Source of the DNA: Flavobacterium ammonificans | Lineage (GTDB): Bacteria > Bacteroidota > Bacteroidia > Flavobacteriales > Flavobacteriaceae | Reading direction: 5' to 3' | Assembly: GCF_020885975.1 (NCBI RefSeq) | Contig: NZ_AP025183.1 | Location: forward strand, 248,001 to 312,000 | DNA: 64,000 nucleotides | Shown: one piece after another, positions 48,315-55,581 of the stretch | Layout: every line of letters starts with the position of its first letter | How positions within the stretch are numbered: the stretch's first letter is position 1 | Program-made: the position numbers and the translations under genes | Notes under the pieces: generated by a model | The model's input: the letters and a program-made list of their open reading frames with translations, nothing else | Database searches by the model: none | Told to the model about the DNA's origin: nothing

Positions 48315-48342
48315 AAAAGCTCCTTAGTTAAGGGGCTTTTTT
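48315..48342 (+). terminator. Terminator after the TerB-like gene
   Basis: AAAAGCTCCTT (48315-48325) pairs with AAGGGGCTTTT (48330-48340), including one T-G wobble, with a short loop and a T run. Confidence 0.85.
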
Positions 48343-48500
48343 AATGAAATCGAGTGCAGTAATTCAAATTGGAAGTAACAAATAGTGTGTTTTTTGTGAA
48401 AATGATACAAATTATAGTATGAAGTGGCCTATCATTGTATATTTGTTACTCCAATTAAGATGCAATTTGTTTTTAAAAATTAAATCTAAAACCAAAAAAA

Positions 48501-48980
48501 ATGATCGTACGAAAAGGAACACCGGAGGATATGCAAGCGGTTTTGGATTTAATCCAAGAATTAGCCGAATTTGAAAAAGAACCAGAGGCTGTAGTGATTA
48601 CAGTAGATGATTTAATCCGAGACGGTTTTGGATCTCATCCATTATTTCATGTATTTGTTGCCGAAGTAGATCAAACAATTGTTGGCATTGCTTTGTATTA
48701 TTACCGCTATTCTACTTGGAAAGGCAAAACAATTCATCTTGAAGATTTAGTAGTCAAACAAAGTGTGAGAGGAACAGGTATTGGATATGCATTGTATTCA
48801 GAAATTATTAAACAGGGAAAAATAGATAAAGTAAGACGAATTGAATGGGCTGTACTGGATTGGAATACACCGGCTATTGAGTTTTATAAAAACTCTGGAG
48901 CGAAGGTTTATGACGAGTGGAAAATAGCACAAATGGATGAGGAAAGTATTCATTATTTTGTTGAGAATAAATTAAAATAG
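48501..48980 (+). CDS. GNAT-family N-acetyltransferase
   Basis: 159 aa, a single GNAT domain. The acetyl-CoA loop is seen in LEDLVVKQSVRGTGIGYALYSEIIK (split around VRGTGIG, motif A) and the closing WNTPAIEFYKNSGAKVYDEW (motif B). The N-terminus and spacing resemble spermidine/diamine N-acetyltransferases, but the substrate cannot be fixed. It lies 10 bases before the aspartate kinase gene and may be co-transcribed with it. Confidence 0.88.
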   Translation: MIVRKGTPEDMQAVLDLIQELAEFEKEPEAVVITVDDLIRDGFGSHPLFHVFVAEVDQTIVGIALYYYRYSTWKGKTIHLEDLVVKQSVRGTGIGYALYSEIIKQGKIDKVRRIEWAVLDWNTPAIEFYKNSGAKVYDEWKIAQMDEESIHYFVENKLK

Positions 48981-48990
48981 CAAATAAACT

Positions 48991-50244
48991 ATGAGAATAT
49001 TCAAATTTGGTGGGGCTTCTGTAAAAGATGCCGATGGTATCAAAAACGTGTATGACGTATTACAAAAAGCAGGCTACGAAGATGTTTTATTGGTGGTTTC
49101 TGCCATGGGTAAAACTACTAACGCATTGGAAGTTGTGATCAAAAATTACTTCGAAAAATCGAATGAGTTAAATTCATCTGTTCAGGAAATAAAAAAGTAC
49201 CACAATCAGATTGTTTTGGATTTGTTTGAGAACGAAAATGATCCAGTTTTTGCTGCTGTAAATGAACAATTTTCAGACTTAGAATATTTTTTAGCGCACA
49301 ACAAATCCCCAAATTATAATTTTGTTTACGACCAAATTGTAAGTTATGGCGAATTAATTTCAACAACCATTTTAAGTCACTTCATGAATTTCATGGGTAT
49401 AAAAACGCAATGGTTAGACGTTAGAAATTTCATTAAAACGGATGCTAATTATAGAGATGCTGGAGTAGATTGGGAATTGACTCAAAAAAACATTTCAAAA
49501 AATATCGCGCCAAAAATTCTAAATATTACTCAAGGATTCTTAGGGTCTGATGAAAATAATTTTACTACTACTTTAGGGAGAGAAGGCTCTGATTATACCG
49601 CAGCAATTTTTGCTTATTGCTTGAATGCAGAAAGTGTAACCATTTGGAAAGATGTGCCAGGAGTAATGAATGCCGACCCACGTTATTTTGAAAACGCAAG
49701 TTTACTGAATCAAATTTCCTATCGTGAAGCTATCGAGTTGGCTTTTTATGGCGCATCTGTAATTCACCCAAAAACCTTACAACCCTTACAGAAAAAAGAA
49801 ATTCCTTTGTATGTAAAGTCATTTCTAAATCCTTTATTAAAAGGAACAAGTGTTTCTAAAGGCGTGGATCTCGAACCGCATTTACCTTGTTTTATTGTAA
49901 AAAGAAACCAATTATTAATATCGCTTTCTTCCATTGATTTCTCTTTTATAATGGAAGAAAATATTAGTGAAATTTTTGGATTATTTCATGCTCACAAAAT
50001 TAAAGTGAACCTAATTCAAAATTCGGCAATTAGTTTTTCTGTATGTGTCGAAGATAAATTTGGACAATTCAATGAATTGAATGCTATACTTTCTAAAAAG
50101 TTTAAAGTCGATTTTGAAGAAAATGTTACCTTGTATACCATTCGACACTTTGATGAATCGGCAGCTACAACTGTTGAAAAAGACAAAACAGTATTATTAA
50201 AACAAATTAGTAGAGAAACAATGCAAATTGTCACTAAAGAATAA
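48991..50244 (+). CDS. lysC: Aspartate kinase (monofunctional)
   Basis: 417 aa. The N-terminal KFGGAS motif (5-10), the VVSAMGKTTN segment, TTLGREGSDYTAA in the catalytic core and WKDVPGVMNADPR identify an aspartokinase. The C-terminal 120 residues form a degenerate ACT-type regulatory region. It phosphorylates aspartate, the first step to lysine, threonine and methionine. Homoserine dehydrogenase is not fused. KFGGAS replaces the more common KFGGTS, a conservative change. A strong bidirectional terminator follows. Confidence 0.93.
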   Translation: MRIFKFGGASVKDADGIKNVYDVLQKAGYEDVLLVVSAMGKTTNALEVVIKNYFEKSNELNSSVQEIKKYHNQIVLDLFENENDPVFAAVNEQFSDLEYFLAHNKSPNYNFVYDQIVSYGELISTTILSHFMNFMGIKTQWLDVRNFIKTDANYRDAGVDWELTQKNISKNIAPKILNITQGFLGSDENNFTTTLGREGSDYTAAIFAYCLNAESVTIWKDVPGVMNADPRYFENASLLNQISYREAIELAFYGASVIHPKTLQPLQKKEIPLYVKSFLNPLLKGTSVSKGVDLEPHLPCFIVKRNQLLISLSSIDFSFIMEENISEIFGLFHAHKIKVNLIQNSAISFSVCVEDKFGQFNELNAILSKKFKVDFEENVTLYTIRHFDESAATTVEKDKTVLLKQISRETMQIVTKE

Positions 50245-50253
50245 TTCATTAAT

Positions 50254-50283
50254 AAAAAAAGCACCTTATTAGGTGCTTTTTTT
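50254..50283. terminator. Bidirectional terminator after aspartate kinase
   Basis: A 13-bp stem (50254-50266 with 50271-50283, core GCACCT/AGGTGC) has a TATT loop and A/T runs on both sides. It lies between convergent genes. Confidence 0.93.
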
Positions 50284-50300
50284 ATAATTATTAAAATGTA

Positions 50301-50780
50301 CTAATACTGATACAAAACTGCTTTTGTTTCGTCAGGTTTCTCAGATACAATAACTACAAAAGGGCTTTTTAAACTTGCTGCCTTTTCTTGAAGTCTTCTT
50401 TTCTTCATCTTCTTCACATCATAATCTGCTTGACCTTTGGTAACGCCAAAAAAAGAGTTAATTGATTCTCCTTTTTTTAAACCTATAGTTTGAGACTGTT
50501 CTAAGAAAACAACTTCGTTAAAATTAGCTTTATCTTCACAATTAATTCTATTTGAAATCGTAGCGACTTCTCCATTAGATTTATTTGTGAGTGACGCAAC
50601 AGCATATTTGCTTATTTTTTCAACTTCTGTACTATTTGGCATTGAAAAGTAGACCAAATTGGTTTCTTGCTTAATCAAATTAACCGCCATTTTTTCGCCA
50701 TTATGCTTTACTAAATCATGAGTTTGAGCAGACATAAAAAACGACACCATACAACTCAATACAATACCTGTCTTTTTCAT
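50301..50780 (-). CDS. Secreted protein of unknown function
   Basis: 159 aa from the ATG at 50780 (MKKTGIVLSCMVSFFMSAQ), which gives a clean signal peptide of about 19 residues; a start further upstream would run into the carbonic anhydrase gene. The mature part is small, basic toward the C-terminus (KKMKKRRLQEKAASLK) and contains the motif LVKHNGEKMAVNLIKQE. I do not recognise a domain. It begins 4 bases after the carbonic anhydrase stop, so it is likely co-transcribed with it. Confidence 0.75.
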   Translation of the reverse strand: MKKTGIVLSCMVSFFMSAQTHDLVKHNGEKMAVNLIKQETNLVYFSMPNSTEVEKISKYAVASLTNKSNGEVATISNRINCEDKANFNEVVFLEQSQTIGLKKGESINSFFGVTKGQADYDVKKMKKRRLQEKAASLKSPFVVIVSEKPDETKAVLYQY

Positions 50781-50784
50781 TTTC

Positions 50785-51420
50785 TTAAAATTTAAGTTGA
50801 TACACATTATCTAAATCTTTCTCTGAACTTATATTAACTTGCAAATCAGTTACAAATCCTGAGTTCAATCCATAAACCCAGCCATGCAAAGTTAATTCTT
50901 GTCCTTTTCTCCAAGCAGACTGAACGATCGAGGTTTTAGCCAAATCGAAAACCTGTTCCTTAACATTGAGTTCTACAAATTTATTAAATCTTTCGTTTTC
51001 ATCGAGAAAAGAGTCTAAATATTCATTATGCAAACGATAAACATCTTTAATGTGTCGGATCCAATTATCAATAATTCCAATAGAATCATTACCCATAGCG
51101 GCTTTTACCCCTCCACATCCATAATGACCACAAACTAATACATGTTTTACCTTAAGAACATTAACCGCATAATCAAGAACGCTTAACATATTCATATCAG
51201 AATGAATTACCATATTAGCAATATTTCTGTGAACAAAAACTTCTCCTGGTTTAGCTCCTATAATTTCATTAGCCGGCACTCTACTATCAGAACAACCAAT
51301 CCATAATAATGGAGGGGTTTGCCCTTTGGCTAAATCTTTAAAATAATTGGGGTCTTTTTTAAGTGAATCTTCAACCCATTTGGCATTATTGTCTAAAATC
51401 TTTTTATAAAAATCTATCAT
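50785..51420 (-). CDS. Beta-class carbonic anhydrase
   Basis: 211 aa. Zinc ligands Cys43, His99 and Cys102 (CSDSR and CGHYGCGG motifs) and the Asp45-Arg47 dyad mark a beta-class enzyme interconverting CO2 and bicarbonate. No signal peptide is present, so it is cytoplasmic. It lies 33 bases after a SulP-family transporter gene in the same direction. That pairing is common where SulP proteins move bicarbonate, so a joint role in bicarbonate supply is likely. Confidence 0.95.
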   Translation of the reverse strand: MIDFYKKILDNNAKWVEDSLKKDPNYFKDLAKGQTPPLLWIGCSDSRVPANEIIGAKPGEVFVHRNIANMVIHSDMNMLSVLDYAVNVLKVKHVLVCGHYGCGGVKAAMGNDSIGIIDNWIRHIKDVYRLHNEYLDSFLDENERFNKFVELNVKEQVFDLAKTSIVQSAWRKGQELTLHGWVYGLNSGFVTDLQVNISSEKDLDNVYQLKF

Positions 51421-51453
51421 AATAATTGTTGTTATTAATAAACTTAAAGCCTA

Positions 51454-53094
51454 CTATTTGAAATTACCAACTTTTTTTTCAACCATTTTTCTTTTAAGAG
51501 CATCATAATAATGCTCAATAGTGACATGGTTCTCTTCACTGTTTTCTAATTGATAAGTCTTTTTAAAGCCTTTAATTTGAACGTTTATTGAATTTTCTTT
51601 AGCTCTAATTGTCTTAAACTCATGAATCAAATCTAATATGTCATGAGCGATATAAACGGTATCTGATGCGTCAATTATTACCTTAGAATTATTTGGGATA
51701 TTTTTTAAAGTTTCTTTAATATCGGCTTTATTCAAAAAGGAAACTTCTTGTGCTAAATCAATGTGAATAACATCTCCGTCGATATACTCCTCTTTTCTAA
51801 ACACATATGCCCGTTTAAGATTTCCTTTCAAAACAAAAATAACACTAATAATCATCCCAAGAACTACCCCTTTTAAAAGATCTGTAAAAACAACTGCAAT
51901 CAAAGTAGCTATAAATGGAATAAATTGATACTTTCCTTTTTTCCAAAAATGAATAAATGTGGCTGGTTTAGCTAGCTTATATCCAACTAAAAGTAATACA
52001 GCTGCTAATGTAGCTAATGGAATTTTATTGAGAAGTAAAGGAATTGTAATTACACTCACAAATAACAAAACTCCGTGGATGATAGCAGACAGCTTAGACT
52101 TTGCACCAGCAGTACTATTTGCAGAAGAACGAACTACAACTGATGTCATTGGTAACCCCCCAATTAATGAACTTAAAATGTTTCCTACACCTTGCGCTTT
52201 TAACTCTACATTAGTATCTGTATAGCGCTTATGCACATCCATTCTGTCAGCTGCTTCAATACACAATAATGTTTCAATTGAAGCTACAATTGCTATTGTA
52301 ATTCCCACTAACCAAACTTTTTGATTCATAATTCCGGTGAAATCAGGAAACACAATAATTTGTTGAAAGTCGTCTAAAGAAGCTGGTGCTGGTAAAGAAA
52401 CTAAATGCTCTTTACCAATGGCAAAGTGACTACCAGAACGAATAAACAATTCATTGATAATTATACCTAAAACTACAGCCACTAATGCTCCAGGAATTAA
52501 TTTTAATCGTTTTAAAACTGGAACTTTATCCCAAATAATCAAAACAAATAATGAAATTACAGCAATTATTATTGAACCTATTTGGATAAAATCAAAAATA
52601 GAGAGTAATGATGTAATTGAATTGTTCCCGTCTGACTGAAGAAAGGATTGGTCTCCTTCAAAATCGCTATCAAATCCTATTGCGTGGGGTAATTGCTTCA
52701 TAATTATAATGATTCCGATTCCGGCGAGCATTCCTTCAATTACATTAGTAGGAAAAAAGTTCGATATTGTACCCGCTTTTATGTACCCCAGAATTAATTG
52801 AATTATTCCAGCAATAAATACAGCCGTCAAAAATAAATTAAAACTTCCTAAATCAGTTATTGCAGTTAAAACAATTGCTGTCAATCCAGCTGCAGGACCA
52901 GAGACACTTATATGTGATTGACTTAAAAAGCCTACTACTATACCACCAATTACTCCAGAAATAATCCCTGAAAATAATGGAGCACCTGAAGCCATTGCAA
53001 TTCCTAAACACAATGGAAGAGCTACTAAAAAAACAACTAGACCAGAGGCAAAATCGGATTTAAAGTGAGAAAAAAGATTGATTTTTTTTGACAT
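51454..53094 (-). CDS. SulP-family anion transporter (probable bicarbonate transporter)
   Basis: 546 aa. About 11-14 membrane helices (residues 10-425) start with DFASGLVVFLVALPLCLGIA and include VSGPAAGLTAIV, the SulP signature. A C-terminal STAS domain is at about 440-530. The family carries sulfate, bicarbonate or other anions. The adjacent carbonic anhydrase gene (33 bases downstream) suggests bicarbonate (inference). No sulfate-assimilation gene is nearby. Confidence 0.92.
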   Translation of the reverse strand: MSKKINLFSHFKSDFASGLVVFLVALPLCLGIAMASGAPLFSGIISGVIGGIVVGFLSQSHISVSGPAAGLTAIVLTAITDLGSFNLFLTAVFIAGIIQLILGYIKAGTISNFFPTNVIEGMLAGIGIIIIMKQLPHAIGFDSDFEGDQSFLQSDGNNSITSLLSIFDFIQIGSIIIAVISLFVLIIWDKVPVLKRLKLIPGALVAVVLGIIINELFIRSGSHFAIGKEHLVSLPAPASLDDFQQIIVFPDFTGIMNQKVWLVGITIAIVASIETLLCIEAADRMDVHKRYTDTNVELKAQGVGNILSSLIGGLPMTSVVVRSSANSTAGAKSKLSAIIHGVLLFVSVITIPLLLNKIPLATLAAVLLLVGYKLAKPATFIHFWKKGKYQFIPFIATLIAVVFTDLLKGVVLGMIISVIFVLKGNLKRAYVFRKEEYIDGDVIHIDLAQEVSFLNKADIKETLKNIPNNSKVIIDASDTVYIAHDILDLIHEFKTIRAKENSINVQIKGFKKTYQLENSEENHVTIEHYYDALKRKMVEKKVGNFK

Positions 53095-53184
53095 GATATT
53101 GAACTAAATTATAGATAAAACAAAGCACAGGTTGAGAGTGCAAAGAATGATTTTAAAACGATTTGTTTCAAAATAAATACTATT

Positions 53185-53466
53185 TTAACTTAGTTCTGGA
53201 GGTGGTATAAAAATCCCTAAAGAAACATCCTTTTGTTTAATTGGGTTTTCAGAGGATACAAATTTGCTTATTGTTGATGGTAAAAAAAGTCTATTGGGAA
53301 TTTGTTCAAAATAAAAAACTAGCTTGATGTCTTTCTGAACTTGTTCTTCTTCAGAAAAATCGCAGACAATAGAAATACTACTATCATTTTCAATAGCACT
53401 AACAACTGTAGGTGAAATTAAAAATAAAACAAATAAAAAAAGAAATATACTAGCCAGTTTTTTCAT
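53185..53466 (-). CDS. Short secreted protein, unknown function
   Basis: 93 aa. A signal peptide (about 1-24, MKKLASIFLFLFVLFL...VVSA) precedes a 69-residue acidic mature part with no recognised domain and a proline-rich end (FIPPPELS). It lies alone between the SulP transporter and the histidine kinase gene, with about 90 bases on either side. It is a plausible gene but unsupported by homology. Confidence 0.55.
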   Translation of the reverse strand: MKKLASIFLFLFVLFLISPTVVSAIENDSSISIVCDFSEEEQVQKDIKLVFYFEQIPNRLFLPSTISKFVSSENPIKQKDVSLGIFIPPPELS

Positions 53467-53557
53467 TCAAACAAAATTAACATTAATCTTGTTTAAACCA
53501 TTTAAAATATTTAAAATAAGTATAAAATTATTTTATGAAAAAATGCTAATTCTTAAA

Positions 53558-54634
53558 TTATTTTTTAAATTGTTTGTGCGCTCTATCGACAGTAAATGAA
53601 AATTCAGAACCTTTGCCAAACTCACTTTCCACATAAATTTTTTGTTTATGTGCTTCAATAATATGCTTGACAATAGAGAGTCCAAGCCCTGAACCTCCTT
53701 CAGACCTGGAGCCACTCTTGTTTACTCTATAAAATCGTTCAAAAAGACGGGGTATATTTTGCGATTCTATTCCCTCCCCATTATCCGTAAATCGTACTAA
53801 CAATTTTTTGCTTGTAAATCCAGTAACTGAAATTTCAGTTTCTCCATCTACTTTACCATATTTAATAGAGTTTACAATTAAATTGATAATCACTTGTTGG
53901 AGTTTATCTTTGTCTGCCCATACCCACATTGGCTTATTATTATGCTCCAGTACTAAGCTAATGTTCTTTTTTGCTGCTTTCATTTCAAGCATGTCGATTA
54001 CGCTTTGAACTAGTTCTACGATGTCAAAATCGGAAAATTCTAGATTCAATTCTCCTGATTCTAACTTACTAATCATATCAAGATCTTCAACTATATATAT
54101 TAAACGCTCAACTCCTTTTTCAGCGCGTTCTAAGTATTTTTTTAAAATTGCCTTATCTTCCATTGCACCCTCATTAAGAGTAGATAAGTAACCCTGAACT
54201 GTAAAAAGAGGTGTTTTTAATTCGTGAGAAACATTGCCTAAAAATTCTCTTCGGTATTGTTCTCTAACCTGAAGCATTTCGATCTCTAATTTTTTATCCG
54301 AAGCAAATTTCTTTACTTTTCTGGATAGTGTCTCCATGTCAGTTGCTATGGGCTGATTCCCTGTTGCCGATTCTAGCATTGCAACATCGTCGTAAATTTT
54401 TCTAATTCTGTTGTAAATAAATCGTTCGATTCTGTATTGCAAGACTAAAAAAGAGAAGGAAAACAAAATCAAGAAGAAAATTAATCCATACAATAAAACC
54501 GCATTCTTTTCTTCTTTGAAAGTAAATCGAAGCAAAATCATTCCAAATAAAGTAGCTACTAAACTTATTAAAGAACCAGATCTTAATGCAAAACGATAAT
54601 TTCTTTTAAAACTTTTTTTAACAACCATATCCAT
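53558..54634 (-). CDS. Sensor histidine kinase, PhoR-like
   Basis: 358 aa from the ATG at 54634 (a second ATG is at 54628; a TTG at 54649 lies in an upstream hairpin). Two transmembrane helices near the N-terminus are joined by a short, charged loop (FKEEKN), so there is little periplasmic sensor. The phospho-acceptor is in SHELKTP (His at about residue 137), followed by an ATP-binding HATPase with IVNSIKYG (N-box), DNGEGI and GGSGLGLSI. Such short-loop kinases resemble PhoR, which senses phosphate through the transporter rather than by a periplasmic domain. It lies after the response regulator gene. Confidence 0.9.
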   Translation of the reverse strand: MDMVVKKSFKRNYRFALRSGSLISLVATLFGMILLRFTFKEEKNAVLLYGLIFFLILFSFSFLVLQYRIERFIYNRIRKIYDDVAMLESATGNQPIATDMETLSRKVKKFASDKKLEIEMLQVREQYRREFLGNVSHELKTPLFTVQGYLSTLNEGAMEDKAILKKYLERAEKGVERLIYIVEDLDMISKLESGELNLEFSDFDIVELVQSVIDMLEMKAAKKNISLVLEHNNKPMWVWADKDKLQQVIINLIVNSIKYGKVDGETEISVTGFTSKKLLVRFTDNGEGIESQNIPRLFERFYRVNKSGSRSEGGSGLGLSIVKHIIEAHKQKIYVESEFGKGSEFSFTVDRAHKQFKK

Positions 54635-54645
54635 ATAAATAAAAA

Positions 54646-54666
54646 ACAACGCAAAAAATGCGTTGT
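54646..54666 (-). terminator. Terminator-like hairpin between response regulator and kinase genes
   Basis: ACAACGCA pairs with TGCGTTGT around a five-base loop; on the minus strand a T run follows directly. The kinase ATG is only 12 bases beyond the stem, so this intrinsic-terminator-like element sits inside the operon. Confidence 0.75.
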
Positions 54667-54694
54667 CTAAAGTACTACTATTTTTTAAAATGGT

Positions 54695-55378
54695 TTAGAC
54701 TTCTATTTTGTATCCAACTCCTTTAATTGTTTTGAAAAAATCATCTCCTATCTTTTCTCTCAATTTTCTAATATGAACATCAATGGTACGACCACCAACA
54801 ATAACATCATTCCCCCATATTGTATCCAAAATTTCTTCTCTTTTAAATACTTTTCCTGGCTTAGAAGCTAATAAATAAAATAATTCAAATTCTTTTCTTG
54901 GTAATGAAATCTCAACACCGTTTTTAATTATTTTATATTCTTCACGATTGATTTCGATTCCGCCCACGCTTAATGTACCTGTGCTTTTTTGTTGTTCATT
55001 AAACCTTCTTAGTAAAGCATTCACTTTACTTACTAATAGTTTTGGTTTGATCGGTTTACTAATGTAATCGTCAGCTCCAGCATCAAATCCAGCAACCTGA
55101 GTATAATCTTCATTACGAGCGGTTAAGAAAGTGATTATGACATTCTCTAATTCAGGGATTTTTCTAATAGCCTCACAAGCTTCTATTCCGTCCATTTCAG
55201 GCATCATAACATCCATAATGATTAGATTAGGAAGTTCTGCTTTAGCTTTAGTTATAGCTTCTTTGCCATTAGCTGCAGTAACTATTCTGTATCCCTCTTG
55301 AGATAAATTAAACCCAACTATTTCCAAGATATCGGGTTCGTCATCTACCAATAAGATTTTAGCTTTACTCTTAGTCAT
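54695..55378 (-). CDS. OmpR/PhoB-family response regulator
   Basis: 227 aa. The receiver domain has Asp12-Asp13, phospho-acceptor Asp56 (IIMDVMMPEMDG), Thr86 and Lys108 (YISKPIKP). The C-terminal winged helix (about 130-226) includes SLPRKEFELFYLLASKPGKV, VWGNDVIVGGRTIDVHIRKLR-type residues and the terminal KGVGYKI. This class binds tandem direct repeats as a head-to-tail dimer. It diverges from a TonB receptor gene, with an 11-bp-period repeat array between them. With the adjacent kinase it probably forms a PhoBR-like pair. Confidence 0.94.
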   Translation of the reverse strand: MTKSKAKILLVDDEPDILEIVGFNLSQEGYRIVTAANGKEAITKAKAELPNLIIMDVMMPEMDGIEACEAIRKIPELENVIITFLTARNEDYTQVAGFDAGADDYISKPIKPKLLVSKVNALLRRFNEQQKSTGTLSVGGIEINREEYKIIKNGVEISLPRKEFELFYLLASKPGKVFKREEILDTIWGNDVIVGGRTIDVHIRKLREKIGDDFFKTIKGVGYKIEV

Positions 55379-55481
55379 TTTGTTGTGGGTTCCAGTTAAA
55401 TTTGTTGTTTTATAAACTTAATGTGGTGTAAATATAGGATAATTTAAATACAGAAAATCTTATTAACCTAAATTTAATCTA

Positions 55482-55547
55482 GTAACAATTTGGTAATATT
55501 AAGTTGTCATAAAAATAACAACTTAGTAACTTACAAATAACAGTGCA
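55482..55547. promoter_or_regulatory. Six 11-bp-period TAACA-like units (putative Pho-box array)
   Basis: Units start at 55482 (GTAACA), 55493 (GTAATA), 55504 (TTGTCA), 55515 (ATAACA), 55526 (GTAACT) and 55537 (ATAACA), an exact 11-bp period over 66 bp. The last unit starts 15 bp before a -7-like TTTATTTG at 55552-55559, and no -33 TTG is seen. PhoB-family regulators bind direct repeats of this period. The array separates a PhoB-like gene from the receptor gene. Confidence 0.72.
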
Positions 55548-55581
55548 GCGGTTTATTTGCAAAAAATAAATTGACTTTAAA

